A DNA stretch of 64,000 bases from JALYOC01 sp036675345 (lineage in GTDB: Bacteria > Myxococcota > Myxococcia > Myxococcales > Myxococcaceae): the NCBI GenBank assembly GCA_036675345.1, contig JAKFFE010000034.1, positions 1-64,000 of the forward strand, given 5' to 3'. The position numbers were made by a program, and so were the translations under genes. The notes beneath the pieces are model-generated. The model did no database searches. It saw nothing but the letters and a program-made list of their open reading frames with translations, and had not been told where the DNA came from. Positions 16,183 through 24,481 of the stretch are shown here, piece after piece (within the stretch, counting starts at the first letter, position 1; every line of letters begins with the position of its first letter).

Positions 16183-16498
16183 CGGGGGCCTCTTGCGGTG
16201 CGGGCGCCGGCCGGGCCGCCCCCTGGGCACGAGGTCCCGCCGGGGCCTGGGTCGACACCTCCAGTGGTGCCGGCCGGTCCTGACCGTCCTCGTGCAACAG
16301 CTCCTCGATGCGTCGCTCCGCCTGCGTCAGCAGCCCCTCGCCGCGCCGCACCAGGCGAATGCCCTCTTCGAACGCCTTGAGCGAGTCTTCCAGCGTCAGC
16401 TTCCCGCCTTCCAACCGCTTGACGACATCATCCAGCCGCTCCACGACCTGGTCGTAGCGTTCGGGGAGCTGCGCGGGAGTCTCGGAGTCCTTCGCCAT
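16163..16498 (-). CDS. xseB: exonuclease VII small subunit with SSB-like C-terminal tail
   Basis: A 111-residue protein from ATG 16498. Residues 15-72 form the conserved XseB helical hairpin (VVERLDDVVKRLEGGKLTLEDSL, then EEGIRLVRRGEGLLTQAERRI). XseB subunits wrap along the XseA coiled coil to form exonuclease VII, which degrades single-stranded DNA from both ends. The remaining 35 residues are a Pro/Ala-rich linker ending in EAPDDDVPF. This matches the acidic tip of single-stranded DNA-binding protein (DDDIPF in E. coli), which SSB uses to recruit repair enzymes. Such a tail is not part of the XseB domain. The tail codons overlap the start of the next gene, so the match could be partly forced by coding overlap. 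Confidence 0.92.
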   Translation of the reverse strand: MAKDSETPAQLPERYDQVVERLDDVVKRLEGGKLTLEDSLKAFEEGIRLVRRGEGLLTQAERRIEELLHEDGQDRPAPLEVSTQAPAGPRAQGAARPAPAPQEAPDDDVPF

Positions 16499-16533
16499 GT
16501 TCGCCGGCAATGTACGCTGCGTCTCCCGGGGCC

Positions 16534-18954
16534 TCAAGGCGCGCCGGGCTTGGTCCCCGTCACCTGGACCACGATTTCATCGCAGCCGGACAAATCCTCG
16601 GTCGGCCGGGGAGCAAGCTGGATGGCCAGGCTGTCTCCGGGCTGGACCTCGGAGGCCCCGCGCACCACGTGGCCCTCTGCGTTCCGCACCACCGCGTAGC
16701 CGCGGGTCATCACCGCCAGCGGGCTGACGGCGTGCAAGGTCGCGGTCAGCTGGCCCTGCCGGGCCCGCTGCTGCGCCACCAGGGCGTTGATCGCCGCCTG
16801 CAATCTCGACTGCATCCGGGAGAGATCGCCGGCCGCCTTCTCGATCCGCGGTGCGGGAGAGAGCCGGGTCAGCCGGTCCTTGAGCCGGCCCGTCTGCTGC
16901 CGCTCCTGCCGCATCCGGTTCAGCAGGACCTTGCGCAGGCGGGTGGACTGCCGGGAGAGCTCGGCCCGCCGGAGGGCCAGCTCTGCTTGCGGCCGCTTCC
17001 GCTGCAGGCGCTCGGTGAGGTTCTTCTGCCGCTCGTGCTGCGCGCGCAGCAGCTTGCGCAGCGAGCGCACCAGCCGGTCCGATTGCTCGGAGAGGTGCAG
17101 CTGCTTCTGCCCCAGCAGCCGACGGGGATCGGAGAGCCGGGCCTGGACCTTCTGCAGCCGGGTCTGGCCCTCCAGCACCCGCCGCTCCACCGCCTTGCGC
17201 AACCGGCCGGACTGGGTGAGCAGGTGGGCCTGGAGATCCTGGAGCACCGGCGCCACCAGCTGGGCGGCCGCGGTGGGGGTGGGCGCCCGCAGGTCGGCCA
17301 CGAAGTCGGCGATGGTGAAGTCCACCTCGTGGCCGATGGCGGAGACCACCGGCACCGGACAGGCGAAGATCGCCCGCGCCACCACCTCCTCGTTGAAGGT
17401 CCACAGGTCCTCCACCGAGCCGCCGCCCCGGGTGAGGACGATCACGTCCACGTCGGTGCGCGCAAGTCGCTGCAGTCCGGAGACCACCTCCCGGGCGGCC
17501 CCCTCCCCTTGCACCCGGGCGTCACAGATCAGCACCGAGGCCCGGGGATGGCGTTGGTAGAGCACCCGCAGGAAGTCCTGCAGCGCGGCCCCGGTCCGGC
17601 TGGTGACCACCCCGATCCGGCGAGGCAAGAACGGCAGCGGGCGCGGCGGACGGCGGCGGCGATCTCCCAGCAGCCCCTCGTCGGCCAGCTTCTCCTTCAG
17701 TTGCTGGAAGGCCAGCGCCAGCGCGCCCTCACCGGAGGGTTCAATCCTGGAGGCGATCAGGCTGTATTTGCCGGACGGTTCGTAGACATCCACACTGCCG
17801 TCCACCACCACCTGCAGCCCGTCGCGCAGCTTGAACTTCAGCCGGGACACGGTGGAGGCCCACATCTTCACTTCGATGCAGGCGTCCGCGTCCTTGAGGC
17901 TGAAGTAGGCGTGCCCGCGCGGGTTGGTGCCGCGAAAGCCGGTGATCTCCCCGCGCACGCAGACCCGGGGAAAGCCCCGCTCCAGGGTGCTCTTGATCTG
18001 CCGGGTCAGCTCCGCGACGGTGAGCACCGTCTTGGTCTTCGCCGGGTCCGCCGCGTCGGGCGGGGTCCGCCAGGGATACGGCTTGTAGCCCTTGGCCTCC
18101 GGCGCCAGCGAGGTTTGGCCGGTGGCCGGGGACTCACCTTTCGCCGGGGGAGCGCTCGTCACCCGCGCGGTGGGGAGGCCATCCGACGCGGGAGCGATAA
18201 TGGCGGGCGCCATGCCCACCGCCGCGGGGACTTCTCCCGGAACAGGACCTACCGATCTCCGGGCATCGTTCGGAGCAGGCAGCAGCGTGCCCATCGCCGC
18301 GGGGACTTCTCCCGGATCACGACCTGCCGTCGCCCGCTCATCGTTCGGAACAGGCAACAGCGAGCCTGCCGCGGGGACTTCCTTCGGGACGACAGCGCCC
18401 TTCTCTGACGAGGTGGGGCCACCTCTCGGAACCGGAGCCCCCGTACCCAGCGCAGGTGCGCCGGAGCGAGCGTCCGCAGCCGTCTCGTCCTCCGGGCCCT
18501 CCCGACCTTCAAGGCCGGCCGCTGCCGGGCCCGCGTCATCGGTGGGAGCCGGCTCGCGCCCGGCCGACCTGGCCCGGGACCTTGCGGGCTTGATCCACGG
18601 AGAGGCCGCTTCCAGATCGATCCGCTCGAAGCCGGGGATCAGCTCCTCCTGTTGAAGAGGCGCGTCAGCGACCGGCGAAGGCGCCGCGGCGCCCGGCGAG
18701 GGCCCTCCAGCGCTCGGAGAGGACCCTGCAGCGCTCGGCGGGGCCGCTGCAGCGCTCGACGAAGGCACCGCGGCGACCGGCGCGGGAGTTTCGGACGCGG
18801 CAGGACCCGCCTCCTCCACCCTGGGAACGACAGTCAACGGGGGACGCACCGGCGACGGCGCCTGCGACGGCGCCGGCTTCGAGAGCGCGTCGAAGAGGTC
18901 TCCCTGGTTCGCCGGACCGGGAGGACCGCCTCCCGGTGGCGGCTTGCGAATCAA
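16534..18954 (-). CDS. xseA: exonuclease VII large subunit with 310-residue disordered N-terminal extension
   Basis: An 806-residue protein; the family is usually about 400-500. From residue about 310 it is a normal XseA: OB-fold (LTVAELTRQIKSTLERG, VRGEITGFRGTNPRGHAYF), then the nuclease domain with IGVVTSRTGAALQDF, RGGGSVEDLWTFNEE and AIGHEVDFTIADFVADLRAPTP-type motifs, then a long Arg/Gln-rich coiled coil and the C-terminal GYAVVRN segment. The extension is rich in Pro, Ala, Ser and Gly, contains about 25-residue repeats, and near its start has QGDLF (residues 17-21), which fits the sliding-clamp-binding pentapeptide. The start is TTG with GGGGAG 7 bases upstream, 3 bp after the FHA gene stop. 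Together with XseB it cuts single-stranded DNA. Confidence 0.93.
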   Translation of the reverse strand: MIRKPPPGGGPPGPANQGDLFDALSKPAPSQAPSPVRPPLTVVPRVEEAGPAASETPAPVAAVPSSSAAAAPPSAAGSSPSAGGPSPGAAAPSPVADAPLQQEELIPGFERIDLEAASPWIKPARSRARSAGREPAPTDDAGPAAAGLEGREGPEDETAADARSGAPALGTGAPVPRGGPTSSEKGAVVPKEVPAAGSLLPVPNDERATAGRDPGEVPAAMGTLLPAPNDARRSVGPVPGEVPAAVGMAPAIIAPASDGLPTARVTSAPPAKGESPATGQTSLAPEAKGYKPYPWRTPPDAADPAKTKTVLTVAELTRQIKSTLERGFPRVCVRGEITGFRGTNPRGHAYFSLKDADACIEVKMWASTVSRLKFKLRDGLQVVVDGSVDVYEPSGKYSLIASRIEPSGEGALALAFQQLKEKLADEGLLGDRRRRPPRPLPFLPRRIGVVTSRTGAALQDFLRVLYQRHPRASVLICDARVQGEGAAREVVSGLQRLARTDVDVIVLTRGGGSVEDLWTFNEEVVARAIFACPVPVVSAIGHEVDFTIADFVADLRAPTPTAAAQLVAPVLQDLQAHLLTQSGRLRKAVERRVLEGQTRLQKVQARLSDPRRLLGQKQLHLSEQSDRLVRSLRKLLRAQHERQKNLTERLQRKRPQAELALRRAELSRQSTRLRKVLLNRMRQERQQTGRLKDRLTRLSPAPRIEKAAGDLSRMQSRLQAAINALVAQQRARQGQLTATLHAVSPLAVMTRGYAVVRNAEGHVVRGASEVQPGDSLAIQLAPRPTEDLSGCDEIVVQVTGTKPGAP
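18210..18390 (-). repeat. degenerate ~75-bp tandem repeats in xseA extension
   Basis: Three successive units coding EVPAA..G.LLP.PND.R..G..PG at a period of 24-25 residues. The DNA copies share blocks such as gccgcggggacttc, showing expansion at DNA level. Boundaries are approximate. Confidence 0.7.
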
Positions 18955-18957
18955 CGA

Positions 18958-20703
18958 CTATCTCCCCAGCTCGGTGATCTGCCGCTTGGCCTTCTCGTAG
19001 TACTCGGAGCCGGCCGGGGCCATCAGCATCACTTCCTTGAACTTCTGGATCGCCTCGTCCGGAGTGGTCTCCTTGAGGGTGTACCCCAGCAGGTAGACGT
19101 CCTTGGCCTTGGTCCGCAGCTCCACCACGATCTGGGTGGCGCCGCTGTGGGTGGGGTCGGCCTTCAGCGCCTTCTGCGCGTACTCCAGCGCCCGTCCGTA
19201 CTGGCCCGCCGCCTTGGAGGCGGACGCGCTCTTGAAGTAAAGGTTCGCCACCCGGGTGCCAGCGCTGTTGGTCAGCTTGCTGCCGCGCCCGTCGGTGATC
19301 TTCTCGCTCAGCTGCAGCAGGGTGCCCAGCCCCTTGGCGTCCAGGTCCTCCATCTTCTTGTAGAGGTCGCCGAAGGCCTTCATCTGGTCCAGCTTGTCCT
19401 TGCACTTGCGGTGCTTGCCCGCGCAGGCGTTGGCCACCGCGAAGGCTCCGGTCAGATCTCCGCCCATGAAGATCTTGGCCGCGTCCTCCCAGGGCTGGGG
19501 GGTGGCGGCGCGCGGGGGCGGGGCCACGTAGGAGAGGCTGGAGATCTTGGACTGCGCCTGCTCCTTGAGGATCGCGGCGTCGCGGTGGTCCGGGTAGGCA
19601 GCCAGCACATCGTCGGCCATCGCCACCACCTTCTGGTACTCGGCGATCGACTCCGTCTTGTCCGAAATTCGCGCCGCGGCTCCCGAGGCCTCGGAGATCT
19701 CCTGCACCCGCTTGAGCACCTTGCCATCCAGGGCCGAGCGCAGGTCCCGCAGCTTCTGGAACTGCTGGGTGTCCTGGGACACCTTCCCCAGCGCGGCGAA
19801 GGCGTCGTGGATTCGGCTCTCGTTGAGCGCGGTCTCCGCCGCGGTCAGGGCGTGCTGGTTGGGGATCTCCTGCTCGGCGCGCTTGAGGTAGTCCGCCACT
19901 CCCGGGTACTCGGGAGCCACCGCCTGGATCTGCTCGAAGCGGACCTTGGCCTCCTCCCAGTTGCCCAACCGCACCAGGTTCTTGCCCTCCTGGAAGATGG
20001 AGCCGATCTGCGCCCGGGCCTGATCGCGCTCCGCGGCCTTGCGGTTCTCCTCGGCGCTGCGGACGCTGGCCTTGTATTTGATGGCCCCCATCGAGGCGAC
20101 CACCAGCAACAGGAACACCGCGCCCAGCGCCATCAGCCGCTTCTTCTTGCCCTGCGCGACCGGATCCACCGCCTTGCTGCGGGCCACCCGGGGACGCCCG
20201 GTGGTCGGCGCGCGGCGCACCGGGGAGTCGGGGTTGGAGACGGTGCGGCGGGGAACCGGCCGACGGTCGGTGCTGTTGCCCCCGTCGGCGAAGGTCAGTT
20301 CGGTGTCTCCGCAGGCCAGCACGTCCCCGTTGCGGAGCACGGTCTCCTGCTCCACCGGCTCGCCGTTGACCAGGGTCCCGTTCCCCGAACCCAGGTCGCT
20401 GACCGCCCAGCCGCCGCCCACCCGCTTGAGCATCGCGTGGCGCCGGGAGACCGAGGTGTCCGGCACCGAGACGGCGTTCTCCACCGCCCGGCCAATCACC
20501 ACCTCGTTGTCCTCCAGCGGGAACTCCTCCCCCGCCTTCGGCCCCGCGGTGCACACCAGCTTCGCGCTCCCGCCACCGGCCGGCGCGGCGCGCGGCGAGG
20601 GGGTGCTGGGACGGCGGGCCACCGGTGCTCCGGGCGACCGCGGCAACGACGCATTCCCACCGGACGGCCGGCGACGCGCGGGAGGGGGCATTCCATTCGC
20701 CAT
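18958..20703 (-). CDS. FHA-domain membrane protein with periplasmic-side TPR-like region
   Basis: A 581-residue protein. After a Pro/Arg-rich N-terminus, residues 50-140 are an FHA phosphothreonine-binding domain (VIGRAVENAVSV, SVSRRHAML, DLGSGNGTLVNG). A basic linker leads to one membrane segment at about 192-210 (RLMALGAVFLLLVVASMGAI). The remaining 370 residues are helical with TPR-like pairs (NWEEAKVRFEQIQAVAPEYPG, YGRALEYAQKALKADPTHSG). The topology would place FHA in the cytosol and the TPR part outside the inner membrane. It follows the other FHA gene after 27 bp and precedes xseA. FHA proteins often accompany Tad loci in this group; a role linking Ser/Thr phosphorylation to pilus assembly is inferred. 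Confidence 0.88.
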   Translation of the reverse strand: MANGMPPPARRRPSGGNASLPRSPGAPVARRPSTPSPRAAPAGGGSAKLVCTAGPKAGEEFPLEDNEVVIGRAVENAVSVPDTSVSRRHAMLKRVGGGWAVSDLGSGNGTLVNGEPVEQETVLRNGDVLACGDTELTFADGGNSTDRRPVPRRTVSNPDSPVRRAPTTGRPRVARSKAVDPVAQGKKKRLMALGAVFLLLVVASMGAIKYKASVRSAEENRKAAERDQARAQIGSIFQEGKNLVRLGNWEEAKVRFEQIQAVAPEYPGVADYLKRAEQEIPNQHALTAAETALNESRIHDAFAALGKVSQDTQQFQKLRDLRSALDGKVLKRVQEISEASGAAARISDKTESIAEYQKVVAMADDVLAAYPDHRDAAILKEQAQSKISSLSYVAPPPRAATPQPWEDAAKIFMGGDLTGAFAVANACAGKHRKCKDKLDQMKAFGDLYKKMEDLDAKGLGTLLQLSEKITDGRGSKLTNSAGTRVANLYFKSASASKAAGQYGRALEYAQKALKADPTHSGATQIVVELRTKAKDVYLLGYTLKETTPDEAIQKFKEVMLMAPAGSEYYEKAKRQITELGR

Positions 20704-20730
20704 GTCGAGTCTTTCCTGTGGTGAAACGTC

Positions 20731-22677
20731 CTACAAACCGTGCTGCTTGAGCAGCTCGACCGCCAGATTGTGACAGCGATGCTCGCCGCTAGGGAAGTAC
20801 CTGGAGACCTGGTCCAGCGAATCGCGGGCACCCTTGGCGTCCCGCTCCCGGAGCGAGCGTTCAGCCGCGGAGACCAGCGCCAGGCAGCGCTGGTCCAGGC
20901 TCTGACCAATCGCCTCGTACTTGGCGTGCGCCTCCGCGGACAGCGGGTGGGGCGGGCGGACCGGTTCCACCGTCAACCACGCCAGCCGGTAGGCGCGCCA
21001 GGCCTGGAACAGTGAGTCCGGTCCGGCGGCGCTGCGGTCCAGGTGCTCGCGGCCCCGCGCCGCGTACTTGAGCGCGGTCTCCAGGAGCGTCGACTCCTCC
21101 ACCGCCGGCAGCGCCACCCGCTCCAGCCAAGGCCGGGTGAGCCGCCAGTGGGCGTCCTCCTGGGCGCCGGGCACCCGGCGGAACTCGAGCGCGTTGGTCC
21201 CATCGGCCTTCAACACCTCCCGGGGCAGCACCCGTTCCACCTCCGCCCCCGGAAGTCCGGACTCCTCCAGGCGGAAGGGCAAGGCGGTCCCGTTGAGCCG
21301 CAGCTCCAGCTCCCCTTCCGAGACGGACTCCGCCAGGAAGTGCAGCACCACCACCTCCCGTGGCTGGGGGGAGACCTCCAGCCGCAGCCGCTTCCAGTCC
21401 GCCACCGGCCAGCTCACCCCCGGCCCGGCGCCGAAGGAGCCCTCCAGCGGCTGATCGGCCAGGACCTCCGGCCCGTCGGCCCGCGGATCGGCGCGAGCGA
21501 TCCAGCGCACCGCCAGCACCAGCAGCAACACCGCCGCCACCGCGGCCACCCCGGCGGCCAGGTACCGGGGATCCCACCCGCGACGCCGGCCGGACGGAGG
21601 CTGGCTGCGCACCTGGGTCGCGGGCTCCTCCTGCGGATAGGCGGTGGGGCGCAGCGAGTCATCCAGCACGTTGGGCAGCGCGGAGCGGGCGCCGGATCCC
21701 CGCGGGCTGCCCGCGGTCCCCAGCGCCACCTTCGGTCCCGAGGCCCGGGGCGTAGGCTCGGCGGACAGCCTGGCCTTCTGCCCGGAGGAGCGCGGGGCGC
21801 CGGCCTCGCCCAGCGCGGACCTGCTGCCCGAGGCCCTCGGGGCGCCGGCCTCGCCCAGCGCGGATTTGCTGCCCGAGGCCCGCGGGGCTCCCGGCTCGCC
21901 CAGCGCGGCCTTCACCCCCGAACCACGCACCGGCCCCGGCTCCCCCATCGCCCGGGGCGCCGGGGCGCGTCCGGCGGCTCCGTCGGCCAGCGAGGCCCGG
22001 GGAGGAGGCAGCGGCGGCGCGCCGATCCGACCTTCGAAGATCGGAGCGTCGTGAGGGGTCAGCGCGCCCTCCTCCAGCGGAGTCTCCGACCGGGAGAGCG
22101 CGTTGGCCTCCTGCTGCAGCCGGGCGATCAGCGACGAGGGCAGCGGCGGCAGCACCGGGGCGGGCGCCGGCTCTGCCGCTTCGGTGGCTTGCAGGGGATC
22201 GGTGGGCTCCCGGTCAATCGGAGACGGCAGCGGCGCGGTGGGCGCGCGATCGATCGGGACCGTCTTCTGCCCCGAGCGGCCGCCCTGGGCCGGTGCGGTG
22301 GGCTGCCGGTGCAGGTCCGGCGCCTCTCCCGGATCGGGGGGCGCCACCCGGGTCTCTCCCCGGTCGATCGGCGGCGCCTCTCGCGGGGCCAGCGGCTCCA
22401 CCTTCAGCACCACCGGCCCCAGGGCCAGCAGATCGCCGGACTTCACCTCCCGGGGTTCGGTCAGCGGCTGATCGTTGAGCAGGGTCCGGTGGTGGCCGGG
22501 GTCTTCCACGTGCAGCCTGCCCCCGCGGGTGAACAGGCGCACGTGCCGCCGGGAGACGCCCAACTCGGTGAGGACCACGTCGTTGTCCTCGGTGCGGCCG
22601 ATCGTCGCCTCGTCCTTGTGGACGACGATCTCCCTGCCCTGCTCGTACCCCTTGGCGATGGTCAGCTTGAAGGCCAG
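20731..22677 (-). CDS. FHA-domain membrane protein with 15-residue repeats; apparent CTG start
   Basis: A 648-residue protein if read from CTG at 22677. That frame gives a complete FHA domain (residues about 4-95: FKLTIAKGYEQGREIVV, ATIGRTEDNDVVL, VSRRHVRLF). The first conventional start, GTG at 22578, would remove the first 33 residues, including the IGR strand, and no ATG/GTG/TTG lies between it and the tadC stop. GGCGGGG lies 6 bases before the CTG. The centre is a disordered linker with six 15-residue repeats, then a membrane segment (YLAAGVAAVAAVLLLVLAV, around residue 375) and a C-terminal domain I do not recognise. It begins 3 bp after the tadC stop, so coupling with the Tad genes is likely. 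Confidence 0.87.
   Translation of the reverse strand: MAFKLTIAKGYEQGREIVVHKDEATIGRTEDNDVVLTELGVSRRHVRLFTRGGRLHVEDPGHHRTLLNDQPLTEPREVKSGDLLALGPVVLKVEPLAPREAPPIDRGETRVAPPDPGEAPDLHRQPTAPAQGGRSGQKTVPIDRAPTAPLPSPIDREPTDPLQATEAAEPAPAPVLPPLPSSLIARLQQEANALSRSETPLEEGALTPHDAPIFEGRIGAPPLPPPRASLADGAAGRAPAPRAMGEPGPVRGSGVKAALGEPGAPRASGSKSALGEAGAPRASGSRSALGEAGAPRSSGQKARLSAEPTPRASGPKVALGTAGSPRGSGARSALPNVLDDSLRPTAYPQEEPATQVRSQPPSGRRRGWDPRYLAAGVAAVAAVLLLVLAVRWIARADPRADGPEVLADQPLEGSFGAGPGVSWPVADWKRLRLEVSPQPREVVVLHFLAESVSEGELELRLNGTALPFRLEESGLPGAEVERVLPREVLKADGTNALEFRRVPGAQEDAHWRLTRPWLERVALPAVEESTLLETALKYAARGREHLDRSAAGPDSLFQAWRAYRLAWLTVEPVRPPHPLSAEAHAKYEAIGQSLDQRCLALVSAAERSLRERDAKGARDSLDQVSRYFPSGEHRCHNLAVELLKQHGL
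21676..21945 (-). repeat. six 45-bp tandem repeats in FHA gene linker
   Basis: Six 15-codon units in a row: variants of GEAGAPRASGSKSAL. The two central copies are nearly identical in DNA, the outer ones have diverged, as expected from slippage or unequal recombination. Each unit carries one or two basic residues and one or more serines, so the linker is basic and could be phosphorylated. Confidence 0.88.
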
Positions 22678-22680
22678 GGG

Positions 22681-23571
22681 CTACCCCGCCGCGTTTCCGA
22701 ACATGAAGGCGAAGACGATCGGCGCGAACAGCACCATGAACACCGTGGGGAAGATGCAGGCGATCAGCGGAAAGAGCATCTTCACCGGCGCCTCACCGGC
22801 CGCCTTCTCCGCCTTCTGGGTCCGGTCGATCCGCATCTGGGTGGACTGGATGCGCAGCACCTTGCCCAGGCTGGTGCCCATCTTGTCCGCCTGGATCAGC
22901 GCGGTCACGAAGGTGGTCAGCGGCGGCAGGTCCACCCGGACGATCATCGCCTTCAGGCCCTCCTCGCGGGTCTTGCCCATCTTCAGCTGCTTGAGCACCA
23001 GCTGCAGCTCATCGCGCAGCGGCCCGCCCTTGCCCTTCTCCACCACCTTGGCCAGCGCGGCGGTGAAGTCCAGACCGGCCTCCACCGAGAGGGTCAGCAG
23101 ATCCAGGTTGTAGGGCAGCGCCCGGCTGATCAGGTGGTGCCGCCGCTTGACCTGGTCATTGACCCAGATCAGCGGGTAGGCCGCGCCCACCAGCCCTCCG
23201 AACAGCGAGAGGATCAGGTTCTCCTTGAGGAAGTTGACCACGATCAGCCCGAAGATCGTGCCCACCACGAAGCCGATCTCCTGCAGCGCCATGATGTCCT
23301 CCGGCTTGTACCCGGAGGGCTCGCCGGCCTTGATCAGCTTGCGCCGCATCTTGGCCTCGTAGCCGGGCCACATCAGCTTGCGGTTCAGGGCGCCCATCTT
23401 GCGGATGGCCACCGTGCTGGCGCCCTTCATTCCGCCGGCGGACTCCTCCCGGACCTCGGTGAGGAAGGAGGCCAGCATGGTCTGGTACAGCCCCAGGGCC
23501 AGGAAGGCCACCGCGCCACCGGCCAGGATGACCGCGGCGACGGAGAGGATGGTCGTGATCGTGGATTCCAT
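22681..23571 (-). CDS. tadC: TadC-like inner-membrane platform protein of Flp/Tad pilus
   Basis: A 296-residue T2SF-domain protein. Membrane segments lie near residues 8-30, 100-135 and 268-292. The cytoplasmic GspF-like domain (ALPYNLDLLTLSVEAGLDFTAAL, LGKVLRIQSTQMRIDRTQKAEK) is typical of TadC. With TadB it forms the platform on which the TadA ATPase acts to add prepilins to the fibre. It follows tadB after 20 bp and is followed 3 bp later by the FHA gene. TadC versus TadB is assigned by order and by the AEKAAGEAPVKMLFPL segment typical of TadC. Confidence 0.93.
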   Translation of the reverse strand: MESTITTILSVAAVILAGGAVAFLALGLYQTMLASFLTEVREESAGGMKGASTVAIRKMGALNRKLMWPGYEAKMRRKLIKAGEPSGYKPEDIMALQEIGFVVGTIFGLIVVNFLKENLILSLFGGLVGAAYPLIWVNDQVKRRHHLISRALPYNLDLLTLSVEAGLDFTAALAKVVEKGKGGPLRDELQLVLKQLKMGKTREEGLKAMIVRVDLPPLTTFVTALIQADKMGTSLGKVLRIQSTQMRIDRTQKAEKAAGEAPVKMLFPLIACIFPTVFMVLFAPIVFAFMFGNAAG

Positions 23572-23591
23572 GCGCCGCGGCTTTCGTTACT

Positions 23592-24437
23592 TCAAACGTC
23601 GATGTTGACGATGCGGCGGATGATCAGGACGCCCAGCGCTTCCATCACCATGATCACCAGCACCAGGATCCAGCCGAACATGTGGTCCATCATCGGCTCC
23701 ATCAGGTCCGGCCGCATGTAGTTGAGCACCAGCCCCAGCAAGGCGGGCATCGCCGCCACCACCCAGCCCTGCAGCTTGCCCTGGGAGGTCAGCGCGTCGA
23801 TCTTGCCCTCCAGCCGGAAGCGTTCCCGGATGGTGGTGGAGATGGTCTCGAACATCTCGGCCATGTTGCCGCCCAGCTGCCGGGCGATGTTGGTGGAGAC
23901 CACCACCAGTTCCAGGTCGTCCGAGCCGACCCGCTTGCTCATGTTGATCAGCGCCTCCTCCAGCGGGACGCCCAGCTTCACCTCTTTGACGAAGAGGCCG
24001 AACTCCTGCTGCAGCGGGGGGTAGGCGTCCTTGGAGACGTATTCGATCGCCTGGGGGAAGGTGAGGCCGGCCTTGAAGGCGTTGGCCATCGCCTGCAGGG
24101 CGTCCACCAGCTGGGTGTTGAACTTCTTGATCCGCCGCTTGCGGTAGTACTTCACCAGCAGCATCGGCAGGAAGAAGCCGAAGATGGTCATCGCCACCGC
24201 GACGATCGGATTGAAGAAGATCCAGCTGAGGATCCCCATCAAGCACATGCTGGAGATGTTCAGGACCAGCATCTGCCGCGGGTCGATGAACAGCGCCATG
24301 TCGCTCAAGTCGGACATCGACTTGGCCACGTAGCGTTCCTGGTACTGCTCGTACGCCTTGGACAACACGCTGAAGATCACCAGGGCGAAGAAGAAGACCG
24401 ACCCGGTCACCAACAGCAGAACGATTCCGGCGAGCAT
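23592..24437 (-). CDS. tadB: TadB-like inner-membrane platform protein of Flp/Tad pilus
   Basis: A 281-residue T2SF-domain membrane protein with hydrophobic segments at 3-20, about 60-100 and 225-265. The soluble part carries QLVDALQAMANAFKAGLTFPQAIE and SKRVGSDDLELVVVSTNIARQLGGNMAEM, the usual TadB helices. It pairs with TadC as the assembly platform. A good Shine-Dalgarno (GGGAGAG) precedes the ATG. It starts 44 bp after the cpaB stop. In most tad operons the secretin, TadZ and the TadA ATPase lie between cpaB and tadB; here they are absent. Confidence 0.93.
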   Translation of the reverse strand: MLAGIVLLLVTGSVFFFALVIFSVLSKAYEQYQERYVAKSMSDLSDMALFIDPRQMLVLNISSMCLMGILSWIFFNPIVAVAMTIFGFFLPMLLVKYYRKRRIKKFNTQLVDALQAMANAFKAGLTFPQAIEYVSKDAYPPLQQEFGLFVKEVKLGVPLEEALINMSKRVGSDDLELVVVSTNIARQLGGNMAEMFETISTTIRERFRLEGKIDALTSQGKLQGWVVAAMPALLGLVLNYMRPDLMEPMMDHMFGWILVLVIMVMEALGVLIIRRIVNIDV

Positions 24438-24481
24438 GCGCTTGGGCTCTCCCTACAAGACGGGTGGGACCGCGGGGGGCC

